Assembly: GCF_018219155.1 (NCBI RefSeq) | Contig: NZ_CP056123.1 | Location: forward strand, 3,171,505-3,235,504 | Source of the DNA: Moritella sp. 24 | Lineage (GTDB): Bacteria > Pseudomonadota > Gammaproteobacteria > Enterobacterales > Moritellaceae | Direction: 5' to 3' | DNA: 64,000 nt | In this document: positions 37,115-45,727 of the stretch, piece by piece | How positions within the stretch are numbered: position 1 is the stretch's first letter | Layout: the number at the start of each line of letters is the position of its first letter | The notes under the pieces: model-generated | The model's input: only the letters and a program-made list of their open reading frames with translations | What the model was told of the DNA's origin: nothing | Database searches by the model: none | Program-made: the position numbers and the translations under genes

Positions 37115-37909
37115 ATGAGTAAAAAACATTACGTAGTGTGGAAAGGTGTTAAAACAGGTGTGTTTGACAACTGGTCTGAAACCAAAGCACAGATTGATGG
37201 TCGTAGCGATGCCCAATACATGGGGTTTCCATCAAAAGACGAAGCTGATCAAGCATTCGCCTCAACCTATACCCGTGCATTAATGAAACGCTCATTAGCA
37301 AAAGAAGGGTCAACGGGTTCTGGTGTTAAACCAAAAACAACTCGCTCATCAAGTGCACCAAAGTCTATTTTGTCTGCCGCACCACAAGTAGCAGACTTAA
37401 ATATCTATTGTGACGGCGCTTGTTCACCTAACCCGGGTAAATCCGGTACGGGCATGGCTGTCTATGAGAAAGAACAGCTTACGCAGCTTTGGTATGGCCT
37501 ATATGAAGCAAACGGCACGAATAACTCTGCGGAATTAAATGGTTTGTTGGTTGCTTTTCGCTTTGCGGCTTCTCATATCCAACAAGGTAAAACAGTACAG
37601 GTCTTGTCTGATTCAAGATATTCAATTGACTGCATCACTAAGTGGGCAAAAGGCTGGAAAAATAAAGGTTGGAAACGGGGTAAAAATGAAGAAATTAAAA
37701 ACCTCGCGATTATTCAACAATGTTTTACTTTGTATGAGCAACTAAAATCTAATTTAATTATTTCTCATGTAAAAGGCCACGCAAATATTGAAGGCAACGA
37801 ACTATCAGATCGCATGGCTGTATTAGCACGTAGTCAGCAAGAACCTAAACTAGTGCAATATACAAAGAGTATTAACATTAGTGAAATTCTAGCGATGCCA
37901 TCAGGCTAA
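37115..37909 (+). CDS. ribonuclease HI with N-terminal hybrid-binding (viroplasmin) domain
   Basis: This 264-residue enzyme degrades the RNA of RNA-DNA hybrids. It has an N-terminal HBD/viroplasmin domain (KHYVVWKGVKTGVFDNW, then DAQYMGFPSKDEADQAF), a short Ser/Lys linker, and the RNase HI domain with the DEDD set: Asp in IYCDGACSPNPG, Glu in NSAELNGLL, Asp in VLSDSRYS, and Asp in LSDRMA, plus HVKGHANIEGNE. E. coli RnhA lacks the first domain, so this is the eukaryote-like RNase H1 arrangement. It may be an addition to a standard rnhA elsewhere. Confidence 0.92.
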   Translation: MSKKHYVVWKGVKTGVFDNWSETKAQIDGRSDAQYMGFPSKDEADQAFASTYTRALMKRSLAKEGSTGSGVKPKTTRSSSAPKSILSAAPQVADLNIYCDGACSPNPGKSGTGMAVYEKEQLTQLWYGLYEANGTNNSAELNGLLVAFRFAASHIQQGKTVQVLSDSRYSIDCITKWAKGWKNKGWKRGKNEEIKNLAIIQQCFTLYEQLKSNLIISHVKGHANIEGNELSDRMAVLARSQQEPKLVQYTKSINISEILAMPSG

Positions 37910-37940
37910 GTTGACGATAACGTCGATTCCTACCTAATAT

Positions 37941-37981
37941 AATAAAACAAGCTAAACAACTGTGTATCAGCTTGTTTTATT
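37941..37981 (+). terminator. bidirectional terminator after the RNase HI gene
   Basis: A perfect 13-bp stem (37941-37953 with 37969-37981, 15-nt loop) with AT-rich flanks lies between convergent genes, and could end both transcripts. Confidence 0.7.
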
Positions 37982-38004
37982 ACTCAAATATGACACCCAT
38001 TGTC

Positions 38005-38313
38005 TTAAATAATAGGGCCACATCCTTTCAGTAGCAGAGCCACGTTGGCACTGGATTTAGCTTGTGCATAATAGGCGTCAGTAGTCGTTGCTGCACCTTG
38101 AGTCATCGTACCGACATCCGCAGAAATAAGCGGAGCGATCACAGTTAACGCATTGGCCGATTGACGGTCAGCTTCATAAGCAATGAATGCTTTACTGATC
38201 TCACTACACGAAAATGCATCCGCACCTTGCTGCGCCATACTGTAAGCTTGAGATGATGTTTCACAGCCAGCCAATGAACCAGCAAACAACGCTATTGCTA
38301 TAATCTTATGCAT
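38005..38313 (-). CDS. small lipoprotein of unknown function
   Basis: The 102-residue product has a lipoprotein signal (IIAIALFAGSLAGC, Cys near residue 17) and a small mature domain with two further cysteines (FSCSE and LKGCGP) that could form a disulfide. The body is Ala/Ser/Thr-rich and probably helical. The frame begins one codon earlier with TTG, but the ATG at 38313 has AAGGAA 7 bp upstream. I do not recognise the family. Confidence 0.75.
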   Translation of the reverse strand: MHKIIAIALFAGSLAGCETSSQAYSMAQQGADAFSCSEISKAFIAYEADRQSANALTVIAPLISADVGTMTQGAATTTDAYYAQAKSSANVALLLKGCGPII

Positions 38314-38522
38314 CAATACTTCCTTATCTTCATAAACGACATAATATTTTAATCTCTAATGTCCAATCCAGTATAGGTTACAAAATCAAGGTAAGTAGTG
38401 ATAAACAGTACAAAATAAGAACAAACGCATAATAATGAGCACCAAATAAAGCCTTGATGTATTTACATTTATTACATCAAGGTTAAGATGAAATTCACAC
38501 ATGACTAAATGAATGGAAACAT

Positions 38523-39440
38523 ATGTCAACCCTTTGGTTTAAAACACTAATCCCAGTAATTATTGGTAGTGCTTCATTATCAGTATCTGCAGCAAACATC
38601 TCTGAATTATCACAACAAGTATGTAATGCAATGGCTGATGCAGGAACAATGTCGCCAGCAGCACCTGTGCAATGTGACCGATTAAGAGAAGTACAATTTA
38701 ACTATGTCGATTTTCAGGGTAAGCAGCATAATGATGGTTCGATTATCGTCATGGATGCAGTATCACCCTACATCGCTGCCATTTTTGATCGTTTATACAC
38801 GTTAGAATTCCCGATCAATAAAGCGGTACCGATACGCCATTATCAAGGTGATGATAATTTATCAATGGCAGACAATAACACCTCTGCATTTAATTACCGC
38901 CCTATCGCAGGCAAGCGTTCGCTATCAGTACACGCTTATGGTTTAGCCATCGATATTAATCCAAAGCAAAATCCATTCATTGAATTTGGTGAGCAAGGAG
39001 AGGCGACATTTAAACCTGAAGAAGGCTCTAAATATGCAAATAGAATGCAGTTTAGATATGGTAAAGATGAACGCCAAGGCTTTGCTGAAGATGTATTAGC
39101 AACCTTTGCTGATAATGGCTTTTTATATTGGGGTGGTTTTTGGAATACGCCTATCGACTACCAACATTTTCAAGTAAGTCGAAATATGGCTAATTTAATG
39201 TCGACAATGCCTGCGGATAACGCAAGCCAGTTCTTTGACAATTATGTGCAGTGGTATCAATCATGTAAAGCAAGCTATCCAGCAGCTTACGCGCAACATA
39301 AAGTAAATGACTACGTGCGTTATTTAGAAGCTAAACTGGATGTTGATTCACTTAGTACTGCGTTTACCCAATCACCAGAAAAAGTAATAGCGGCGATACA
39401 ACAGCCGCTTAAAACCTCATCTGTTTGTGTGAGAGATTAA
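38523..39440 (+). CDS. secreted M15-family metallopeptidase-like protein
   Basis: The 305-residue precursor has a signal peptide (cleavage after VSAA near residue 24) and a domain of the M15 D-Ala-D-Ala carboxypeptidase/L-Ala-D-Glu endopeptidase type. Probable zinc ligands are the His and Asp of SLSVHAYGLAIDINP and the His of PIDYQHFQVS, with the WGGFW stretch before it. Two pairs of Cys (VCNAM/QCDRL and SCKAS/SVCVR) may form disulfides. It is likely to act on peptidoglycan in the periplasm; the exact bond is unknown. It stands alone. Confidence 0.85.
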   Translation: MSTLWFKTLIPVIIGSASLSVSAANISELSQQVCNAMADAGTMSPAAPVQCDRLREVQFNYVDFQGKQHNDGSIIVMDAVSPYIAAIFDRLYTLEFPINKAVPIRHYQGDDNLSMADNNTSAFNYRPIAGKRSLSVHAYGLAIDINPKQNPFIEFGEQGEATFKPEEGSKYANRMQFRYGKDERQGFAEDVLATFADNGFLYWGGFWNTPIDYQHFQVSRNMANLMSTMPADNASQFFDNYVQWYQSCKASYPAAYAQHKVNDYVRYLEAKLDVDSLSTAFTQSPEKVIAAIQQPLKTSSVCVRD

Positions 39441-39460
39441 GGCCTAATTCAAGACAGTTG

Positions 39461-39874
39461 TTATTCGTCGCCCAGCGATTTATACGGCCAATAAAAGTGG
39501 CCAGCACGGATAATAACTGTCGATACAGCCAATACTAATGCCGCAATAGCAAGCCATACAACATCCACGCTCTGCAGTTCTTTCATACCTAACGTCACAT
39601 AACGCGCAATTGCCATGATCGCGATATAGATAGGATAACGAACAGGTATCTTGCCATTAACAACAAACTGTTGAATCATCGCAAGTACTTCTAGGTAAAT
39701 AAACATTAATAAAATATCAGTTAACTTTACCGTTCTTTCTTCGTAAACATGGAAAAAATCATTCGCCATCGCATAGATGGTGGCAATCGTAATCGCAACA
39801 AGTAGCACTGCTTCGACATAACTAAATAGCTTTAAAAATACCTGACTAAATTTTTTAGGTAAATGAGATGGCAT
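39461..39874 (-). CDS. phosphate-starvation-inducible PsiE family protein
   Basis: The 137-residue inner-membrane protein has four hydrophobic segments (about 18-38, 48-68, 80-97, 105-125). Motifs matching PsiE are LLMFIYLEVLAMIQQFV and the PVRYPIYIAIMAIARY block. Its role is unknown beyond induction in phosphate starvation in E. coli. No pho box is obvious upstream, where a 391-bp gene-free region begins. Confidence 0.9.
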   Translation of the reverse strand: MPSHLPKKFSQVFLKLFSYVEAVLLVAITIATIYAMANDFFHVYEERTVKLTDILLMFIYLEVLAMIQQFVVNGKIPVRYPIYIAIMAIARYVTLGMKELQSVDVVWLAIAALVLAVSTVIIRAGHFYWPYKSLGDE

Positions 39875-40265
39875 AATTGCTCCGTAATATAAATATAATC
39901 CTCATTTTAAATAATGAGTTAGTCTACAATACTACAATATATCGATTAAAAAGAGTATATTCCGATGATGACTATCCCCTCTCGCTGATACCTACGACTG
40001 AATCCCACTACAACTCCAATTTAGTTACAACGATATTAATCCCAGTCACTCGCACAACAACAAGTCATAACAACAAGTCATAACAACAAGTCATAACAAC
40101 AAGTCATAACAATCATTATATAATCACTAAATAGCATTCGTGTTATTATGGTCAGAATGAATAGCTGTTAAATCAGCATATTAAAGTATCATTATTATAT
40201 TTTTTTAAATCACTTCATTCTATACTCTCAATTCATATGACGAGTGGTCGCAAAGGGAGAGGTAA
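39875..40265. other. intergenic region between psiE and the diguanylate cyclase gene
   Basis: This AT-rich stretch contains the four-copy 13-bp repeat at 40056-40107. I see no gene here; the one frame that crosses it is formed largely by the repeat. Confidence 0.6.
40056..40107 (+). repeat. four tandem copies of a 13-bp repeat
   Basis: The unit AACAACAAGTCAT occurs four times head to tail without mismatch (40056, 40069, 40082, 40095), followed by a partial fifth. It lies ~160 bp before the diguanylate cyclase start. Perfect copies suggest slippage or a repeated binding site. Confidence 0.95.
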
Positions 40266-41573
40266 GTGCGAAATATTCAAAAAATAACAATCGGAATTGT
40301 TATCGTCACCCTAATTATATTAGTGTGGTATCACTTCCGCGCGAATACTAAAACCTACACGATCACACCAGATAACTTTCGCTTCATGAATATAGACGAT
40401 AGCAGTAAAGGCGGTTTAAGCAGTTCTGCAATCAAATTTAAAGAGGGAAAGGCGTACATTACCTGTGAGGTTGTAAAAAACTCAGATTATCCATGGCCAT
40501 ATTGTGAATTAGAAATCAGCCTTTCAGATAATGTTTTTCAAGGCATCGATTTTTCAGAATATAATAAGATCAGTCTTGATATTGATTATACAACCAGCCA
40601 CCCAAATAAACGACTGCGTGTATATATCCGCAATAGCCATCCCGCCTATACGCGCGCAGATGAAAGAACCTCATTAAAATTTAATGGCATTGAATACTCC
40701 CCAGGTTTTGGTGATGGAAAAAAAGCCATTAACCTCGATACTTTTCAAGTATTAACATGGTGGATCGCAGATAATAATATCGACATAGAGCATGCATCAA
40801 CTGACTTTTCCAATGTGCCTATTATTGAAATTGCGACCGCATCGGGTGTCACCGAGGGCTCGTTTGAAATCATCGTAAACAGCATTGAGTTTCAAGGAGT
40901 ATGGATCAAAGAATCAACCATGCTAAAAATACTGCTATACACTTGGCTATTATTAATCATTGGTTTTATTTTATATGAGCAAAGCAAACTACATCAGAGA
41001 TTGAGAAAAAGTCACCAAAGGGCAGCCAAGTTATTTAAATTAAACCAGCGCCTAACTGAAAAAAATGTCAAATTTTCTGAATTAGCCAATAGAGATCCAC
41101 TCACCGGAGCCTTAAATAGAAATGCAGTACAAGATTGGCTAAAAGAGATGTCACAACAAGTACGCTGGGATAAACAAGATTTCTCTGCACTCTTTATCGA
41201 CATAGATAATTTTAAACATGTTAATGATAGATATGGGCATCAGGTTGGAGATGATATCTTACGTGAGTTTGTATTGCTTATATCGGCTAACATTCGTAGT
41301 AGCGATTATTTGGTTCGCTGGGGTGGTGAAGAGTTTATCGTATTCTTTCCAGAAACTAATAGCCACCAAGCGAAGCATCGGGCTGAAAGGATTAGAAATA
41401 TCGTCGCAACACATCAATGGTGTCATCATAATGAGTTAACTTGCAGTATCGGTATCGCTCAAATGGGAGACGAACGTATAACGGAAATGATAGCTCGTGC
41501 TGATGAAGCCCTTTACAAAGCAAAAAGTAACGGTCGGAATCAAGTTATCAGTGCTAACCCAGTACTTAGCTAA
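40266..41573 (+). CDS. membrane diguanylate cyclase with periplasmic sensor domain
   Basis: This protein makes cyclic di-GMP. The 435-residue product has a membrane helix at about 7-23, a ~190-residue periplasmic domain that looks like a beta-rich, carbohydrate-binding-like fold (SLDIDYTTSHPNKRLRVYIR, NSIEFQGVWI), a second helix at about 218-238, a short coiled coil and a GGDEF domain. The active site reads WGGEEF, and an inhibitory I-site RSSD lies five residues before it. Start is GTG with GGGAGAGG closely upstream. There is no EAL domain. The sensory ligand is unknown. Confidence 0.93.
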   Translation: MRNIQKITIGIVIVTLIILVWYHFRANTKTYTITPDNFRFMNIDDSSKGGLSSSAIKFKEGKAYITCEVVKNSDYPWPYCELEISLSDNVFQGIDFSEYNKISLDIDYTTSHPNKRLRVYIRNSHPAYTRADERTSLKFNGIEYSPGFGDGKKAINLDTFQVLTWWIADNNIDIEHASTDFSNVPIIEIATASGVTEGSFEIIVNSIEFQGVWIKESTMLKILLYTWLLLIIGFILYEQSKLHQRLRKSHQRAAKLFKLNQRLTEKNVKFSELANRDPLTGALNRNAVQDWLKEMSQQVRWDKQDFSALFIDIDNFKHVNDRYGHQVGDDILREFVLLISANIRSSDYLVRWGGEEFIVFFPETNSHQAKHRAERIRNIVATHQWCHHNELTCSIGIAQMGDERITEMIARADEALYKAKSNGRNQVISANPVLS

Positions 41574-41579
41574 CATGAT

Positions 41580-41608
41580 AAAAAGCCAGCGATATACGCT
41601 GGCTTTTT
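41580..41608. terminator. bidirectional terminator between diguanylate cyclase gene and fruA
   Basis: An 11-bp perfect stem (AAAAGCCAGCG with CGCTGGCTTTT, loop ATATA) lies between convergent stop codons with T runs in both directions. Confidence 0.9.
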
Positions 41609-41630
41609 AATGCACAGAAAACACTTCGTT

Positions 41631-43361
41631 TTATGCTGTTACAGCTTGTTCCTCTGACTTTTTAAGCATCGCATAACTTACGCCTGTCACTAACGTACCT
41701 GCTGCGATAGCAACTAAGTACATTAATACCGGTGTAATTGCATTTGGAATAAGTAATACAAATAAGCCACCGTGTGGTGCCATTAACTCTGCACCAAAGT
41801 ACATAGATAATGCACCAGTTAACGCACCACCAGCAATACAGCTTGGAATTACACGCATTGGATCGCGTGCAGCAAACGGGATTGCACCTTCAGAGATGAA
41901 GCACAGACCTAACACAAACGAGGCTTTACCCGCTTCTTGCTCACTGTTATTGAATTTACGTTTCGCAAGCAGTGTCGCTAAACCCATACCTAACGCAGGT
42001 ACCATACCCGCAGCCATAACAGCAGCCATCGGTGCATATGTTTGTGATGCAAGTAAACCCACACCAAACGTATAAGCCGTTTTGTTTACTGGACCACCCA
42101 GATCGAAACACATCATGCCGCCAAGAATAATACCCAATAACACAGCATTAGCTGAGCCCATGTTATTCAAGAATTCAGTTAGTGCATTCATTGCTGCTGA
42201 TACTGGACCACCAACCACATAGATCATGACTAGACCAGTAATTAACGAGGCTGCTAACGGAATAATTAAGATTGGTTTTAACGCTTCCATTGATTGTGGC
42301 AACTGTACTTTCTCTGCAATCCACTTAGCCGTATAACCCGCAAGGAAACCTGCAACAATACCACCTAAGAAACCAGCACCCGTTGAGCTAGCTAGCATAC
42401 CGCCAATCAGACCCGGAGCAAGACCCGGTCGGTCAGCAATAGAGAATGCAATAAAACCAGCAAGAACAGGGATCATTAATGCAAATGCAGAGCCTCCACC
42501 AATCGTCATTAATGCAGCAGCTAATGTACCTTCTTCTTTAAATGCTTCGATACCAAATACAAACGATAACGCAATAGCCAAACCACCCGCAACAACCAGT
42601 GGTAGCATGTGCGATACGCCTGTCATTAGATGCTTATAAGCACCCGTTTTTTCAGTACTTGCCTGCTCACTTGTCGCTGCTTTACCGTGGCTGTAAACTT
42701 GCGCGTCATTAAACGCATTATCCATTGTTTGTTTGGTTTTCTTTAATGCTAAACCAGTACTGGTTTTAAACACTTTTTTACCATCAAAACGTGCTAAGTC
42801 GATATCAATATCGGCGGCAATAATAACGACATCAGCCGCAGCAATCTCGTCACTCGTTAATTGGTTTTTAGCACCCACAGAGCCACGCGTTTCTACTTTA
42901 ATAGCATGACCTAAACGTTGACCTTCTTGCTCTAACGCTTCAGCAGCCATAAAGGTATGTGCGACACCCGTTGGGCATGCTGTGATAGCCACGATATTTT
43001 TACCGTGACTCACTGTATCAGCAGTAATGAGTGTTGACTCATCACTGGCAGCAAGCACTTCTGCATTGTTCGCAGCATATTCTAAATATGTCTTTGCATC
43101 TGTAAATACCGCATCAACCTCTGAACGATACACTTTATGTCCAATAAAGCGCGTATCATCAATATTTGCGCTAGCAGCAATAATAATACAGTCAGCATCT
43201 GTGATTTGCTTACCGCTTAATGGGGTAACAGGGGCGACAGATGAATGACACTCGATATCCGCCTGCCAATTTAGCTCTGTCACTGCTTTTTCTAATAATC
43301 CAGCAGCAATAAGGCTACTTGCAATGCCACTTGGGCATGCTGTTACAATTGCAATTTTCAT
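41631..43361 (-). CDS. fruA: PTS fructose transporter subunit IIB'BC
   Basis: FruA imports and phosphorylates fructose at position 1. The 576-residue protein has two IIB domains and one IIC domain. The first IIB domain (about 1-100) has VTACPSGIASS and the second (about 125-225) has ITACPTGVAHTFMAAEAL, each with a candidate phosphocysteine. The IIC part (about 245-570) has ~9 membrane helices with FGIEAFKEEGTLAAALM and FISEGAIPFAARDP. In E. coli the first IIB copy has lost its Cys, here it is kept. It is the last gene of fruBKA. Confidence 0.96.
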   Translation of the reverse strand: MKIAIVTACPSGIASSLIAAGLLEKAVTELNWQADIECHSSVAPVTPLSGKQITDADCIIIAASANIDDTRFIGHKVYRSEVDAVFTDAKTYLEYAANNAEVLAASDESTLITADTVSHGKNIVAITACPTGVAHTFMAAEALEQEGQRLGHAIKVETRGSVGAKNQLTSDEIAAADVVIIAADIDIDLARFDGKKVFKTSTGLALKKTKQTMDNAFNDAQVYSHGKAATSEQASTEKTGAYKHLMTGVSHMLPLVVAGGLAIALSFVFGIEAFKEEGTLAAALMTIGGGSAFALMIPVLAGFIAFSIADRPGLAPGLIGGMLASSTGAGFLGGIVAGFLAGYTAKWIAEKVQLPQSMEALKPILIIPLAASLITGLVMIYVVGGPVSAAMNALTEFLNNMGSANAVLLGIILGGMMCFDLGGPVNKTAYTFGVGLLASQTYAPMAAVMAAGMVPALGMGLATLLAKRKFNNSEQEAGKASFVLGLCFISEGAIPFAARDPMRVIPSCIAGGALTGALSMYFGAELMAPHGGLFVLLIPNAITPVLMYLVAIAAGTLVTGVSYAMLKKSEEQAVTA

Positions 43362-43377
43362 TATTAATATCCTTTAA

Positions 43378-44322
43378 TTAGCAAATATCGATGCGTTTAC
43401 TTAACGTCTGTACCGAATTTATATCTTCTACGCCTACACCAACCTGTGTCACAGCTAACGCTGATAATGCCGTTGCAAAGCGTAATGTTTCCGTCTTACC
43501 CCAATTATTTAAATGTCCCCAGCACATACCAGCAACTAAGGTGTCACCTGCACCGACCGTACTAACAACAGTCATCTTAGGCGGTTTAGCCTGTAACCAA
43601 CCAGCTTGGTCTAGCCACATAACACCCTCAGCACCAAGCGATACCACCACATTGGCAATGCCTGTACTTGATAATTGTTCCGCGATTTCTGTTAATGACT
43701 TATCTGCTTGTGACGCACTTTCTGCCCACTGTATTAACTCTTCATCATTTGGTTTGATTAACCAAGGCTGCACTGTAAGTCCAGCAGTGAGTGCGGCATT
43801 ACTGCTATCAAAAAAGACTTTCTTACCCGCTTGTTGCAATTTTTCTATCCAGCCAGCACACATTTCAGGCGTAATACCGACAGGTAAACTACCTGCGATA
43901 ACAAAAACATCATGCGTGAGAGACAAGTCAAATAACATCGTTTCGAACTCAGCCATCGCAGCTGCGGTGACATTCACACCCGGAAAGTTAATATCGCTAA
44001 CCTGACTACTGGCTTCGACTAACTTCACATTGATGCGTGTTGAGCCTTGTACTCGAACAAATTTATCCAAAACATTAATATCATCAAAAAGCTGACAAAA
44101 TGGCGCTTCGTTTTCAATGCCCAAAAAGCCGGTAGCCGTGACATCTGCGCCCAGCTCTGCTAATACTTTTGCAACATTAACGCCCTTACCTGCAGGCTTG
44201 AGAGCACTGCGTTCAACTTGGTTTACTGTTCCTGTTGTTAATGCTTGCAAGTGACCAGTTAAATCCAATGCTGGGTTTAACGTCACAGTGACGACTTTTA
44301 GATTTGTTGTTTGCATTGTCAT
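43378..44322 (-). CDS. fruK: 1-phosphofructokinase
   Basis: FruK converts fructose 1-phosphate to fructose 1,6-bisphosphate. The 314-residue PfkB-family enzyme has the N-terminal VTLNPALDLTG, the PAGKGVNVAKVLAELG substrate loop, and the catalytic GAGDTLVAG near residue 250. The start ATG shares one base with the fruB stop (TAATG), so translation is coupled; AAGGT precedes it. Alternative start at 44316 would remove two residues. Confidence 0.96.
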   Translation of the reverse strand: MTMQTTNLKVVTVTLNPALDLTGHLQALTTGTVNQVERSALKPAGKGVNVAKVLAELGADVTATGFLGIENEAPFCQLFDDINVLDKFVRVQGSTRINVKLVEASSQVSDINFPGVNVTAAAMAEFETMLFDLSLTHDVFVIAGSLPVGITPEMCAGWIEKLQQAGKKVFFDSSNAALTAGLTVQPWLIKPNDEELIQWAESASQADKSLTEIAEQLSSTGIANVVVSLGAEGVMWLDQAGWLQAKPPKMTVVSTVGAGDTLVAGMCWGHLNNWGKTETLRFATALSALAVTQVGVGVEDINSVQTLSKRIDIC

Positions 44323-45434
44323 TATTTACCTTCACCTAAACCAGCTTCAATACCTTCACCGATGGCTGTCAGTGCTAATGCAGCATCGCCACCTTTCGCA
44401 GTAAAAATCAGTGATTCACCACAACGCACACCCAATGACATTAACTTCATCAAGCTTTTTACATTCGTCGATTTTCCTGCTTGATTTGTAACTTGAATAT
44501 CAGCCTTAAATTTCTTCGCAATACTCACCAACATCGCGCTTGGTCGTGCATGTAAACCATGGCTATTATGAATAATAAATGAAGCACTTAAACCACTCGG
44601 TTTTACATCCGTTAATAGGCTAATAACCGACTCTGCATCCGCATTAAATAACTGATTAATTTGTTGCTTATAAATAAGGTCAACAACGCATTGCATATTA
44701 TTTAGATGTAAGTTGTTAGCACTCGCTAGCATAATCAGCCCCTGAACAGGCACTCCACCCTGTTGTAACTCATGATCAGGTGTCACAAATGAAATTGCCG
44801 TTGTTGCTACCGACTTCGCTGTCTTCGCTAACCACAAGCCTTGTCCAAGGTGGGTTGCCGATGTTGTAATTGCATCTGCAACACCGATATTGTCGATACA
44901 GTGATGATGCTTAAGTAAGCCAGCTGCAACAGCTGTTAACTGTGATAGGTCTTGAGCAGGAAAATTCAGTTGCACTAACTCAGTCGTTAACAATGTTTCT
45001 GATTGTTGACTACCATTCAGCAAAGCAATGATGGATTCAGCACTGTCACACTGCTGTAATTGTTGCTCGATACCGTCAGCGCTTAATACTTTAGTCAGCT
45101 GTTTTAAAATCGATAAATGCTCATCTGACTTAGCTGCGATCGCAATCGCTAAATACACAATTTGCCCTTCCCCCCAATTCACGCCTTGTGGGAAATGATG
45201 TAATTGCACGCCTGTTTTATTCACTAAGTCACGTGTTGCAACTGTGCCGTGTGGTATCGCTATGCCATTACCTAAATAAGTCGAGTTCTGCGCTTCACGA
45301 GCCAGCATCCCTTCAACATAATTTGCTTCAACATACGTTTTGTTAGCGAGATCCTGCGCGAGGGATTTAATGGCTTGCTGTTTATTCGATGCAGATTTAT
45401 TTAATTTAATGTCATTCGAAGATAGTGACAACAT
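44322..45434 (-). CDS. fruB: fused PTS fructose transporter subunit IIA / HPr
   Basis: FruB relays phosphate from enzyme I to FruA. The 370-residue protein has an N-terminal IIA domain (active His in NGIAIPHGTVATRD, about residue 60), a middle domain with a second degenerate IIA-like pattern, and a C-terminal FPr/HPr domain with the phospho-His in SHGLHARPSAML and the regulatory-Ser region NVKSLMKLMSLGV. It is the first gene of fruBKA, divergent from cra with two Cra operators between. Confidence 0.96.
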   Translation of the reverse strand: MLSLSSNDIKLNKSASNKQQAIKSLAQDLANKTYVEANYVEGMLAREAQNSTYLGNGIAIPHGTVATRDLVNKTGVQLHHFPQGVNWGEGQIVYLAIAIAAKSDEHLSILKQLTKVLSADGIEQQLQQCDSAESIIALLNGSQQSETLLTTELVQLNFPAQDLSQLTAVAAGLLKHHHCIDNIGVADAITTSATHLGQGLWLAKTAKSVATTAISFVTPDHELQQGGVPVQGLIMLASANNLHLNNMQCVVDLIYKQQINQLFNADAESVISLLTDVKPSGLSASFIIHNSHGLHARPSAMLVSIAKKFKADIQVTNQAGKSTNVKSLMKLMSLGVRCGESLIFTAKGGDAALALTAIGEGIEAGLGEGK

Positions 45435-45548
45435 AACGTTACTCCATAATAGCGTTGTTCATAACACCGCTTATAATTTGCTTTAACCTTGCTTTCGATT
45501 AGCTGACGACTTGTTTTACAATCTGTTTTACAATTTGCTTTACAGTCA

Positions 45549-45564
45549 GCTGAATCGTTTCAGC
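45549..45564. promoter_or_regulatory. Cra/FruR operator 1
   Basis: GCTGAATCGTTTCAGC is a near-perfect palindrome matching the Cra core TGAA-N4-TTCA. It lies 115 bp upstream of fruB and ~160 bp upstream of cra, so it could control both. Confidence 0.85.
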
Positions 45565-45616
45565 AACAAGGTGGTAAAAAAGGCTTCAGTGATGCAAAAT
45601 GATTATAAATGGCATT

Positions 45617-45632
45617 GCTGAAACCTTTCAGC
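45617..45632. promoter_or_regulatory. Cra/FruR operator 2
   Basis: GCTGAAACCTTTCAGC is a second near-perfect Cra palindrome, 68 bp from the first (six to seven helical turns). A weaker, half-matching TGAAGTGTTTCT follows at 45641-45652. Confidence 0.85.
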
Positions 45633-45727
45633 TAATATATTGAAGTGTTTCTGAGCAGATTACAATTTTCAATAACAAATCATGTGAGAAACTATGAGCA
45701 AGCGCACAATTTTGGGGACGAGTGAAT

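Noticed and set aside
39877-40083. 68-residue plus-strand open frame
   Set aside because: Its end falls in the 13-bp repeat, with no ribosome-binding site or plausible protein features.
43391-44005. 204-residue open frame on the plus strand
   Set aside because: It runs antisense inside fruK, has no ribosome-binding site, and its composition is the complement of the real gene.
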